A DNA stretch of 64,000 nt from Bretschneidera sinensis (taxonomy: Eukaryota > Streptophyta > Magnoliopsida > Brassicales > Akaniaceae), in assembly GCA_023935145.1 (NCBI GenBank), contig CM043699.1, positions 128,466,536 to 128,530,535 on the forward strand. Reading direction: 5' to 3'. The position numbers were made by a program, and so were the translations under genes. The notes under the pieces were generated by a model. That model was given only the letters and a program-made list of their open reading frames with translations. It was not told the DNA's origin and did no database searches. Below, one piece after another: positions 33,388-43,499 of the stretch (positions within the stretch are counted from its first letter, which is position 1; each line of letters starts with the position of its first letter).

Positions 33388-34449
33388 CTAATCCTGTGAA
33401 ACCTCACATCTATGTGCTTGGTTCTCGATGATACACCTGGTTCTTTGCCAAATAAATGGCACTCTGATTATCACAATGCAACTGAACTCCACCTTGCTGA
33501 ATACCCAGCTCCTTGACCAACCCTGTAAGCCACAAAACTTCCTTGGCAGCCTCAGCCACTGCCATATACTCTGACTCAGTAGTAGATAGTGCAACTAGAG
33601 GCTGACCATGGACCTCCAACAAATAGGCCCCTCCACAAGGGTGAATACATAACCTGTGGTAGACCTCCTATCATCCAAATCCCCTGCATAGTCTGCATCC
33701 ACATATCCCATAACTGAAGGATCACGATATTGTCTGCCAAACATTATGCCATAATTTGTAGTACCCCTCAAGTATATGAAAATCCACTTGACTGCATCCC
33801 AATGCTGTCGTCCCGGACTTGATAGAAACTTGCTCACCACACTGACAGCTTGTGCCAAATCCGGTCTTATACAAACCATAGCATACATCAAGCACCCCAC
33901 TGCACTAGCATATGAAACCTTTGACATGTCTTGAACTTCATCATTTGTCTTTGGGCACTGAGCGATAGATAGTCTAAAGTGATTCGCCAAAGATGTACGC
34001 ATTGGTTTTGCATTATCCATGCAGAATCTCTCTAACACCCTCTCAACATAGCTACGCTGAGATAACCATAATCTCTTGGAAGTTCTGTCCCTGTGAATCT
34101 CTATCCCAAGAATCTTCTTGGTCACACCCAAATCCTTCATGTCAAATTCTTTGCTCAACAAAGTCTTCAACTTATTGACCTTACTCATACTCTTCACAGC
34201 AATCAACATATCATCCACATAAAGTAACAGAAAAATAAATAAACCATCATCAAGGCTCTTCACATAAACATAACAATCATACTCACATCTCTTGTAGCCA
34301 ATCCGGGTCATATAGGAGTCAAATCGCTTGTACCACTGCCTCGAAGATTGCTTTAACCCATAAAGTGATTTCCTAAATTTACAGACCAAGCGTTCCTGTC
34401 CAGGTTGATTGAACCCTTCTAGCTGTGCCATGTATATCAGCTCCTCCAA
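33388..34449 (-). pseudogene. RT C-terminal part and RNase H of copia B
   Basis: Open from 34449 to 33595 (284 codons). It reads FRKSLYGLKQSSRQWYKRFD, catalytic LLYVDDMLIA (YVDD at 34210-34221), FDMKDLGVTKKILGIEIHRD, SYASAVGCLMYAMVCIRPDL, then RNase H with GYVDADYAGDLDDRRSTTGY. After a frame change near 33610 the RNase H tail continues (VALSTTESEYMAVAEAAKEV, LHCDNQSAIYLAKN) to about 33400. The missing link is a single shift at about 33600, so the domain order is complete but not one frame. Confidence 0.92.
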
Positions 34450-35790
34450 ATCACTATAAGAAAAGCTGTCTTTACATCCATCTACTCTAACTGCATATCA
34501 AAATGCGCTACCAAACCCAACACTGCCCTGATGGAAGTGTGTCTGACCACAAGGGAGAAGATCTCATCTTAATCAACCTTTTTCCTCTGTGAGTAACCCT
34601 TTGCTACAAGACGAGCCTTGAACTTTTCTCCCTCTTTTTCTGATACTGCTTCTTTCTTCTTATACATCCATTTGCATCTTATCACTCTCTTCCCCTCTGG
34701 AAGCTCCACGAACTCCTATGTCTGGTTCTTATGTAGAGACTCCATCTCTTCCACCATAGCACCCATCCATCTACTCTTCTCTTGGCTGTGTACTGCCTCC
34801 TGAAAAGTAATAGGATCCCCGCTACTAGTAATGAGTGCATAAGAAACCAAATCTTCAAAACCATACCTGGTGGGTGGTCTGATAGTGCGTCTGGGCCTAT
34901 CTATAGCTATAGTGTGATACTGTTGATCTTCTGAACTAGAACTCCCTGCATTCTGAGTATTGTCTTCCTTACCATATGTCTCTAGCTCCACCTGCACCAC
35001 ATATTCATTTCTGCTGCAATTTTCTGGCATTTGTTTTTCTTCTTCCTGAGTACACTGCAACATGGCTTTCTCATAAAAAACCACATCTCTATGATCACCA
35101 TCTTGTTTGCCTTCGGATCCTAGAGCTTGAAGTCTTTCACCCGTTTCTGATACCTTAAAAAGATACACTGTCTAAACTTCGCATTAAGCTTTGATTTTTC
35201 CTCATTAAGAACATGTACGTAGGCTGGACATCCAAACACTCTCAAACCAGAGTAGTCTACCTCGCTGCCTATCCACACCTCCTCTACTACTTTCCCATCT
35301 AGTGCTGCCTTAGGTGACCTGTTAATCAAGAAACATGCCATATTCACTTCTTTTCCTTAGAAGTTCTTTGCAAGCTCTGCATTCAACCTGAGACACCGAG
35401 CTCTTTCAGTTATTGTTTTGTTCATCCTTTCCGCTACACCGTTCTGTTGTGGTGTCTCGCATACTGTGAAGTGTCTCTTAATCCCATGCTACTCACACAA
35501 CTCCATGAACTTTAAACATGTGTACTTAGTACCATTTTCAGACCTGAGGTATTTGATCTTCCTCCCTGTCTGGTTTTCTACTTCAACTTTCCACAACTTG
35601 AACTTGGCAAACATTTCTGACTTGTGCCGCATGAAGTACAACCAAACCTTTCGAGAGTAGTCATCAATAAAACTCACGAAATACATATGTCCTCCTCGTG
35701 ATGCTACTCTTATTGGCCCCCAAAAATTTGTATGAACATAGTCAAGAATTCCCTTTGTCTTGTGTGTGGCTGTCTTGAACTGCACTCTAT
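34450..35790 (-). pseudogene. Integrase and RT N-terminal region of copia B
   Basis: From 35785: TKGILDYVHTNFWGP (the first catalytic Asp region), FVSFIDDYSRKVWLYFM, then the second Asp position reads LRSENGTKYT (family form LRTDNGGEY, so Asp is Glu). A stop follows CE near 35489, then QQNGVAERMNKTI carries the Glu. Further on: MACFLINRSPKAALDGKVVE, FGCPAYVHV, an acidic linker, and IDRPRRTIRPPTRYGFEDLV before the RT start (GDPITFQEAVHSQEKSRWMG). Several single stops and shifts break the chain. Confidence 0.88.
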
Positions 35791-35791
35791 T

Positions 35792-36380
35792 CTATTTCCT
35801 AAGAACACAATACCTACAGAAATCAAGCTTGCATGTTTTGACACCCTTCAATAGATTTCTCTTATGAAGCTCCATCATCCCACGCTCACTCATATGACCT
35901 AACCTCATATGCCATAAGATTGTTCTATCTGACTCAGACTTTGTAGCTGCAACTCCACCTACAACTGTGGTACCTAGTAGTGTATAAATATTTCTTGCTA
36001 GTTTCTGTCCCTTTATCACTGTTAAGAAACTTTTACTCACCTTCATTACTCCACTTGCAGACTTGTAACTAAACTCATTACAATCTAAAGTGCCCAATGA
36101 AATCATATTCTTCCTTAAATCTGGTATATGTCTAACATCACACAACTTTCTAACAACACCATCAAACATTTTAATTCTGATATTCCCTATTCCAACAACT
36201 TTGCATGATGCATCATTACCCATCAGAATAGAACCAGAATTTACTAACCTATAGGTGTCAAACCAATCTTTATTTGGTGTCACGTGATATGAGTATGCTG
36301 AATCCAGAATCCAAGAATCAGTGAGACGATCTGAACTGGATGAAACAGAAACCATATCCCCGTCACCGTTCTTTCAGTCT
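35792..36380 (-). pseudogene. Protease and gag_pre-integrase of copia B
   Basis: The frame 36355-35792 begins near the protease active site SWILDSAYSYHVTPNKDWF; the usual copia site is D-S-x-x-S-x-H, so DSAYSYH looks acceptable. Gag_pre-integrase follows (ILWHMRLGHMSERGMMELHK) with the zinc-binding His/Cys pattern CKLDFCRYC. A stop ends the frame at 35792. The copia protease releases Gag and Pol from the precursor. Confidence 0.9.
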
Positions 36381-36407
36381 TTTTCTTCCTTGAATCTTTA
36401 TTTGGTG

Positions 36408-37187
36408 TCATGTGACATTCGCAGACTTTAATAGACCCTCTTTATTCTCTGTATTCCCCTTCCTTAAATCTGGACAGTCTTGTTTTATGTGCCCCTTTTT
36501 TCCGCACTTAAAACATTGTATGTCCTTCCTCTTCCTGGATTTAGATCGAGATTTATTGTCACTTGATCCGCTCCAGGACTTGTTTCTTCCACGTTCCTGG
36601 TTACCTCTCACCACAAGCCCTTCACCTTGTAAATTCTCATCACTAGCTTTCTTCCTCTGATGAAATCCTAATAGAGCACATGTGATCTCCTCCAATTCGA
36701 GAGTTTCTTTCCCCCACATTAGAGTTGTAACCAAATTTTCGTATGTAGGAGAAGCTGGTAGGGAATTCAGTAACATCAACGCCTTGTCTTCATCTTCGAA
36801 CTTCACACCAACTCGCTTCAAATCATTGATAATCTGGTTGAACACGTTGATATACTGGTTTAGATCTGAGCCCTCTGACATCTTAAGACCATACAGTTTC
36901 TGCTTAAGATAGAGCTTGTTCGTCAACGACTTAGACATATACCGACTTTCCAGTTTCAACCAAACTGTCGCCAGTGATTCCTCATCCATGATGTGATACA
37001 TCACATCATCAGCCAGACAAAGCCTGATAGTTGCCACAGCCCTCGCTTCCAGTTCCTTCCAATCTATGTCGTCCATACCTTCCGGCTTCTTTTTGTATAA
37101 CGCCTTCACCATACCCTGCTGCAATAACAAATCCTTGACCTTCCTCTGCCATAATCCGAAATTTTCAGATCCGTCTAACTTGACCAT
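36408..37187 (-). CDS. Gag of copia B
   Basis: Open from ATG 37187 to a stop at 36408 (259 codons). Starts MVKLDGSENFGLWQRKVKDL (UBN2/gag_pre pattern), then WLKLESRYMSKSLTNKLYLK and LNQYINVFNQIINDLKRVG, and near the end a canonical zinc knuckle CFKCGKKGHIKQDC. The protein would package element RNA. It is the longest undamaged retroelement domain here. The stop just after ANVT separates it from the downstream protease frame, which in Tork elements is normally continuous, so this stop may itself be a lesion. Confidence 0.88.
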   Translation of the reverse strand: MVKLDGSENFGLWQRKVKDLLLQQGMVKALYKKKPEGMDDIDWKELEARAVATIRLCLADDVMYHIMDEESLATVWLKLESRYMSKSLTNKLYLKQKLYGLKMSEGSDLNQYINVFNQIINDLKRVGVKFEDEDKALMLLNSLPASPTYENLVTTLMWGKETLELEEITCALLGFHQRKKASDENLQGEGLVVRGNQERGRNKSWSGSSDNKSRSKSRKRKDIQCFKCGKKGHIKQDCPDLRKGNTENKEGLLKSANVT

Positions 37188-37228
37188 GTCGAACTTCTCA
37201 GAAGAAATCCCAGACTTCGTGACCTAGG

Positions 37229-37240
37229 CTCTGATACCAA
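37229..37240 (-). other. Primer-binding site of copia B
   Basis: Sense strand TGGTATCAGAGC, a perfect initiator tRNA-Met match, two bases after the 5' LTR. Confidence 0.92.
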
Positions 37241-37242
37241 TT

Positions 37243-37653
37243 GTTGTGAAACGTGCAAAAATTATGATGAATAATACGAAAAACAAAAAGATAGAGAAAG
37301 CAATTAAACACACAGATTTAATGTGGTTCGCCAGTATGCCTACGTCCACGAGAGCGAGCAGCGGCTAAATTTCACTATGTCAAAGTAGGGTTACATCATA
37401 TGTATTTATACTAACCCTAGCCGTATAGAGGTATTAGAAAATTTCTCAAATACTCCTGTACCGTACAGCTGGGGCGTTGTCCCCACACCCCCAACCTATT
37501 AATTGTCCCTACCAATAAAACAATAAATTACAAGCCCAAAAAGGCTATGCTGTCGTTCCACTCGGTATGCTACACTCATCTCGCTTCACTTAGGCATTAG
37601 CCTTAATTTCTCTATAAATATGTTCCACTCAATATGAGCCACATACTACAACA
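37243..37653 (-). repeat. 5' LTR of copia B
   Basis: 411 bp partner of 32754-33165, bounded by the primer site on one side and ataag on the other. Confidence 0.93.
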
Positions 37654-37658
37654 ATAAG

Positions 37659-38554
37659 ACATGGTATCAGAGCCAGGTTAGCTCAACAAGTCAAGCAAGG
37701 GCAAAATGAGAGTGCAAATTCCAAATGTCAACATCAAGCACAATTGATCCAGAAGTTCTCACAGAAAAGAATTATGCAAACTGGAAGGTTTGGCTTAAGA
37801 GTTATCTGCTAGGCCAAGGCCTTTGGGACATTGTTGATGGGTTAGATGAAAAACCAGTAGAGATTCAAGCTGGACTCAATATGTGGATAAAGAATAATGG
37901 GAAAGCTTTGCACGCAATTCAAATTTCTTGTGGATCAGACATGCTCTCCTACGTACGGGAGCTAGACTCAGCAAAAGAAGCTTGGGATTGTTTAGCCACT
38001 GTGCACGAACAAGAAAACGGGGCAAGAAAGGGGTTATTGGAAGCAGAATTACGAGCATGTAAACAAGGTGATTCCACCATTGCTGAATTTTCAGGTAGAG
38101 TTAAAGATCTTTGTGATCAAATGGAGGGCATATGCATCAAAATGGATAACAATGCCCAAGTTGCTATCATTTCAAAAAATCTAAGCACTGAATTTTAATC
38201 GAAAGGCGAAAACTAGAATTAAGAAATGAAGTGAAGGATAGAGCGAACGAAGCTTTGTTCTCTGTTACTCCAAGAAGATCTCGTGGTAGAAGAACCTATT
38301 GTGAGGCAGGTCGGTCACAGAAACGACAGCAATGTCAGCCATTCAATAAAGGCAACACCAGTAGTCCTAGAGGACCTACCTGCTACAATTACGAAAAGAT
38401 AGGACATCTATCTAGGGATTGTTGGTACAAGGAAAGCAACTACAATGCTGTAGAGGAGCATGTTGATGGTAGAACAATGGAAGAAAAGCCAAACGAAAGC
38501 CAGCTTGAAGAGGTGTTATGTGCTATGCATGAAGTAAACACTAGAAGCAATTAA
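37659..38554 (+). pseudogene. PBS and gag of copia R, second copy
   Basis: The primer site tggtatcagagc is at 37662-37673 with no LTR before it. gag opens at 37725 (MSTSSTIDPEVLTEKNYANW) and runs to a stop at about 38198, with ELDSAKEAWDCLATVHEQEN and KDLCDQMEGI. A frame change follows, then 38231-38554 with a basic region and a CCHC-like box CYNYEKIGHLSRDC whose second Cys is Tyr. The first 280 bases repeat 32474-32753 with fewer lesions. The tail leads into the protease relic. Confidence 0.9.
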
Positions 38555-38985
38555 TGGTTTATTGATTCAGCATGTTCAAACCATATGACTCCAAGGGAAT
38601 ATATGTTCATCTCCAAAGTACCAGTCTCAAATGCATCTGGAGTCATTACTAGATATAATATGAATCTAGAGATCAAAGGGTAGGGTGATATCATCTTACA
38701 TAAGTTAAATGGAGGTATCAAACATTTATCTAATGTTTTGCATGTTCCAAAATTATGCGAAAATGTTATGCTTGTAGGACAGCTAGTGGATCAAGGTTAT
38801 GATGTTTACTTCAATGAGAATGGTTGTGAAATTCTAAGAAAAGAAGATGGAAATTAGGTGGGAATGGGTAAGAAGGTTAGTCGGTTGTTTGCATTAACTA
38901 TGGAATTGTCCTCTTCTAGGATGGATTCTAGTCTTAATTCTACTGCCTATGGCACAAAAGATCAGGACATTGCAATCTCCAACAT
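38555..38985 (+). pseudogene. Protease relic of copia R
   Basis: WFIDSACSNHMTPREYMF (38555-38610) is the copia retropepsin site (D-S-A-C-S-N-H-M), followed by VLHVPKLCENVMLVGQLVDQ. Stops within IKG*GDI and DGN*VGM break it. Confidence 0.85.
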
Positions 38986-39507
38986 GTGAAAGACATATCT
39001 ACAAAGAAACTAGCAACCGATATCCCTACCATCAACTATAATGGAAAACATGCTTGTGCTTTTGCGAAGGCTTCACAACATCCTTTCAAACCTTCTGAGA
39101 CATCAGCCTGCTATCCTCTTGAAGTCATTCACAGAAACATATGGGGACCCAGTCAAGTGGAATCTTTCAACCAACGAAAATACTATGTCACTTTCATTGA
39201 TAAATACTCTCGGTACACTTGGATTTATTTTCTTCATGCTAAATCTGAAGTGTGTAATTGTTTTAAAGCATTTAAAGTTCTTGTGGAGAATCAATTCAGT
39301 GGGAAAATAAAGAATTTTCAAACCGACAATAGGGGAGAATTCATATCACATGAATTCTGTGATTTTCTAATAGAGCATGAAATTAAAAGGCAACTAACAT
39401 GCGTAGAGACTCCTCAGCAAAACAACATTGCTGAAAGAAAGAACCGCCATATAGTTGAAGTTGCACGTGCTATGTTGAATGGGAAGCACATGCACAAGTG
39501 TTATTAG
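38986..39507 (+). pseudogene. Integrase of copia R
   Basis: Open for 173 codons. NGKHACAFAKASQHPFKPS precedes the core. VIHRNIWGP is the first Asp region but Asp is Asn here (family form H-x-D-x-x-G). FIDKYSRYTWIYFL, then NFQTDNRGEFISHEF (second Asp) and TPQQNNIAERKNRHIVEVAR (Glu). The frame stops at 39507 and the rest of the core is in other frames to about 39650. The Asn at the first acidic position suggests the enzyme was dead before the stops arose, or that both are decay. Confidence 0.86.
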
Positions 39508-40059
39508 GCAAAATCCATGAATACTGCAATCTATCTGATCAACTGGATGCCGTTAAGAGCTGGAATGAATGTACCATATCAAATTCTTTATTAGAAGATG
39601 CCAGATATAACACACTTATGTGTGTTCGGAAGTATAGCCTATGTAAAACACACTGATGAAAATCAAGATAAACTTGATAGAAAAGGCTATGAAATGCATT
39701 TTTCTCGGATATTCTTCCGAAAGAAAAGCATACCGCTGCTTTAATCAAATTGAAAGCCACATTTATGAAAGTTGAGATGTTGAATTTGACAAAAATTCTC
39801 AATGGTACCCATGACCTCAAGAAGATAAGGAAAAAGCAGTGTCACTCACACCACATCATGAAGAAGCTGAAGTTGAGGTTCCAATGTCTCTTCCTAGGTC
39901 TCCACCACTCACTCGATTCTACTACTCCGTCTGAATCATCAAATTGAACACGTCGGTATCCTAAACATCAACGGTATCTCATTAAATGACTTGCGGATTA
40001 TTATGTTACAAACATACACTATGTGTACATGATGTGGGTCATAAACTCTCATGAACCAA

Positions 40060-40518
40060 AAAGTTTTGAAGAAGCTGTAGTTGATCCTAGATGGAGAAGT
40101 TCTATGGAAAAAGAAATGAAAGCGTTATTGAAAAATGCTACATGGGAACTTATACCACTCCCCAAAGGAAAGAAAACTATCTGTTGCAAATAGATTTACA
40201 AAATAAAACGTAAGTCAAATGGTGAAATCGAAGGATACAAAGCTCGATTGGTGGCCAGGGGATTCTCTCAAACTTTTGGTGAAGATTATGATGAGACATT
40301 CAGTCCCATAGCAAAGATTTCAAGCATTCGTGTTGTCATTTCCTTTGCCACAGCAAAAGGATGGAAACTTCACTAAATGGAAGTGAAAAATGCGTTCTTG
40401 AATAGCGAAATTGAGAAAGAGGTGCACATGAATCAAGTTGAAGGATTCAAAGATGCTAGAAAACCAAGCTACGTTTACAAGCTCAAGAAGGCATTGCATG
40501 GACTAAAACAAGCTTCAA
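40060..40518 (+). pseudogene. RT 5' fragment of copia R, truncated
   Basis: WRSSMEKEMKALLKNATWEL, KARLVARGFSQTFGEDYDET, FSPIAKISSIRVVISFATAK and VYKLKKALHGLKQAS match the first third of copia RT. Stops occur in CCK*IYK and KLH*MEV. Similarity ends after the KQAS codons at about 40518, before the YVDD box. Confidence 0.88.
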
Positions 40519-42019
40519 TCTACAGTCCATGTTAACTACTGCAAGATTATAGGGCGCACCAACAGCAGCAGCTTGTGCATCAACTACCTGTATCCTCAAA
40601 AGATCAACTAAACGCTTATGTATCTGCAGTGTCCATTAAGCCCCCGTTACAATTCATAGCATGTATAGATTTGTTAATTGTAAAACAACCAAATGTCAGC
40701 AGAACAAATCAGCCTATGGAAGAAACGGAAGAAGAAAAGGTTCATTATCCGTATTTATTATCAAACGCCCTAATAATTCAGCAGCTGCACAATGCCAGGC
40801 TTTGATCTGAGACTCTAGAATCCCCATAATGGCTTGAACTACATGTTTCTCACTGTTTGGTGAAAATAAACAATGAACTTCTCAACTTAGACAAAACTTA
40901 CAAGCAATTAGAACAAATGGCAACAGAGTAGCATTGTGTCATTCTCTTAATCATGCTTCTTTTTTATTTTTCCGAAAAAATTATTACTATAACTATAATA
41001 ATGATAATAAAATATACAAAGCAAACAAGTATAAAATAAGTCCACAAGGGTATACTCTGTCCACGGAATAAAGAAGTGTTTACAGTATGGAGTTTTGGTC
41101 TCAACATAAGCCCAGGGACTTCATCAGAAAGAACAGTACAAAGTACGTAAATATGCAGCAAGCCACCACCACGGTAATAGCCTTTCCAAATATTAATCTT
41201 TTTAATTTTTCTAGTACCTCTCAAATTTAATCTTCTTTCCACTCCCAAATAACAGTGCACCATATTTCAGAAAAGCAACAATTCTGAATTTCTCGAAATT
41301 TTGTCAAAATGCCACATCCTAAGCAACATCAGACAATATGGGGCCAAATAAAATAGAAACTCCCACTTTTAGGAAAAATACTATCCATATACCATTCTGA
41401 TCCTAATCAAACCATATCACACATATATCAGACAGAAACAGATAGCTACACACCAATTAATAAACTTATTGTCCAGTGATATCTGGGAAATATAATTTTC
41501 CTTGCAGAGTTGCAGCCACGGATTTTGTTTTTCTAGAAGCTGCTCTGTCAGAAGGAGCACAATTCAGACACACAGCAGAAAGGAAATTCACCATTCTCCA
41601 ACGAAATGAAAAATCATTCTACCCACAAGACAATTATGTCAAACACCAAGACCATAAAAAATTTCAGACTACCACATGATTGAGACTTTCAAGGCTCATC
41701 CACCAACTAATCTAGAATCTTGTCATTCTGCCTCAAAGTCTACAGTTAACAACCATTTCTTTTTCTTTTCCTGGAGAGAGAGATAGCAACCATTCCGATC
41801 AACTCTTTCAATCATTGTTCAGTCATCATTCTAAGGCCGCTATATAATTGCAATAATGCATGCCTTATTTAAGTATTTAACTATCCCAGCCCAACTTTTT
41901 CAACATTGTCATCTCCAATGATAACTCAATTCTTCTGGCATAAAACTTTAGTCTCAACGAACCCATTTGACTACTCTTGTCAATTTAGCCTCCACCTATA
42001 AACTATAAAATCATTTCTC
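40519..42019. other. Unassigned 1.5-kb stretch, possible gene fragment
   Basis: No recognised element. A minus-strand frame 40717-40852 reads EKHVVQAIMGILESQIKAWH and onward for 45 codons after a good acceptor (ttttcaccaaacag on the sense strand). It has the look of a conserved helical-repeat exon, but I cannot name it. No matching donor or neighbouring exon is clear. The rest (41000-42000) shows nothing coding. Confidence 0.45.
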
Positions 42020-43092
42020 TTGAGACGTTTAGATTGCCCGGTTTGTGTGGGAGGGGACTTTAATGCAGTTTTAACCTTGGAAGAAAGGTTGGGGATGACT
42101 GAGGACGATCCAGCGAGGAGAGATTTCTGTGAATTCATTCAAAAGGCTGCATTAATGGATTTACCGTTAATTGGCAGGAAATTCACATGGGTCGGGAGCA
42201 GAGATGGTAGGCGGGCAAGTAGATTGGATAGGTTCCTGCTAAATTCTTTCTGGTTGCAGCGTTTCCCTATGATGAAACAATGGGGGCTCCCGAGATCATT
42301 ATCTGATCATTGCCCAATAGTGTTAGGCATGGATGAGGTGAATTGGGGGCCAAACCATTTAAATTCTTCGACTATTGGTTGGAAGACAAATTGTTAGAAA
42401 CAAAAATGAAGGAGAGATGGATGAATTGTGTGTTTAATGGATCAGCCGGATTTTATATTAAAGAGAAATTAAAGGATTTAAAAGGGTTCTTAAAGGAGTG
42501 GAGAAGGAAGGAGCATCCGGGTTTATCCATTAGAGAAACTGAAAAGGCAGTGACTTGCTACAAAAGAAAGCTGAAGAGCAGGATCTGATCGAAGAAGAGT
42601 TGGAGCTCAGGAAGGAGTTGATTTGTTCATTGTGGAAACTATACAGAATAGAGGAAAGAAAGTGGAGTAAAAGTCAAGAGTACAATGGCTGAAACAGGGT
42701 GACAGGAATACAAAATTCTTCCACATTTTAGCATCTAATAGAAGAAGACGTAACTACATACATCAACTGGTATATGAAGGGAGGAGCATTAGCAGACTTT
42801 ATGAACTGAAAGAGGTTATTGGGAGTTTTTTCAAAGACCACTTCATGAAGTTAGAATTAATTGGGATGGAGATCGATCACCTAGAATTCAAATCACTGAG
42901 TTATCTGATGGCAAAAGATTTGGAAAGTGAATTCTTAGAAGAAGTATGGGAGGCAGTAAAGGATTGTGGGATGGAAAAGGCACCAGGGCCTAATGGATTC
43001 AACTTTGGATTCATTAGGCAAAACTGGAAATGGATTAAGAAGGAAGCTATGAATTTTCTGAGAGACTTCTTAAAAAATGGTAGATTCGGAAC
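42020..43092 (+). mobile_element. LINE (L1-type) fragment: endonuclease to RT start
   Basis: Non-LTR retrotransposon relic. The AP-endonuclease C-terminal half is open at 42020-42397: VCVGGDFNAVLTLEERLG, DLPLIGRKFTW, ASRLDRFLLNSFW, LPRSLSDHCPIVL. A frame change near 42345 leads to KFFDYWLEDKLLETKMKERW and the RRKEHPGLS region. Further frames give WLKQGDRNTKFFHILASNRR and the RT opening KAPGPNGFNFGFIRQNW (about 42975-43030). It begins inside the endonuclease and ends at NGRF where copia C starts, so the catalytic RT core is absent. Confidence 0.9.
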
Positions 43093-43490
43093 TGAACGAT
43101 TCGAGACTTGTCAATCACACGAATAATAAAAAGAAAGAAAATAAGACACAATATACCCAGGTTCATCCTAGAATAGGACTATATGATGTGCAGAAGTTTT
43201 ACTATTATCAACCTCACAAATCTCTTGTTACAATGTGCGCTCAGTACATAGAGAGTATTTATAAGAAACTTAAGATGCTCTAATTAGGGTTTCTTTCATG
43301 CTGCAAAACCACAGTTATTAATGGGCTCAAGCCCAAAGTGTCAAGCAAAAAACCAGATCCAAAACATGTATAGGGCTTGAAATTTTCGGGGGTGCTGCCC
43401 ACAAACCCCCGCCCGCTCACCCGGGAGCCAGACCCCGTGGTCGTCGAGATTCTACAGATCTGGACCGTGAAGTATGCACCAACTCTAACA
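43093..43490 (-). repeat. 3' LTR of copia C
   Basis: Right edge firm: plus ...aactctaaca then atctcccatttgg (sense PPT CCAAATGGGAGAT). Left edge inferred. The inner part has a GC-rich stretch (43384-43440). Confidence 0.7.
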
Positions 43491-43499
43491 ATCTCCCAT

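Larger units (their letters stand above)
32754..37653 (-). mobile_element. Tork-type Ty1/copia element B, nearly intact
   Basis: 4.9 kb with LTRs of 412 and 411 bp (32754-33165, 37243-37653) that both run tgttgtgaaa to ctacaaca. Flanking 5-mers are atcag (32749-32753) and ataag (37654-37658), a TSD with one change. Gag, PR, IN, RT and RNase H are all present on minus with only a few stops. It is among the youngest insertions in the window by coding preservation and nesting. Confidence 0.94.
32261..40518 (+). mobile_element. Ty1/copia element R, 3'-truncated and rearranged
   Basis: 5' LTR 32261-32476, PBS, then the first part of gag (to 32753). Element B interrupts here. To the right of B the PBS and gag start appear a second time (37659 on) and the rest follows: gag, CCHC region, PR, IN and part of RT, ending abruptly after GLKQAS near 40518. 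The remainder of RT, RNase H, the PPT and the 3' LTR are absent. Both ends of the rearrangement are described in the findings. Confidence 0.88.

Noticed and set aside
33384..37187. Copia B as a source of a host gene
   Set aside because: All domains are standard copia gag-pol in standard order.
37654..37658. atcag/ataag around B as proof of recombination between two B insertions
   Set aside because: The shared acatg next to both sites explains the structure with one insertion, one point change and one template switch.
42020..43092. LINE as an active element
   Set aside because: Starts inside the endonuclease, lacks the RT core and contains frame changes.
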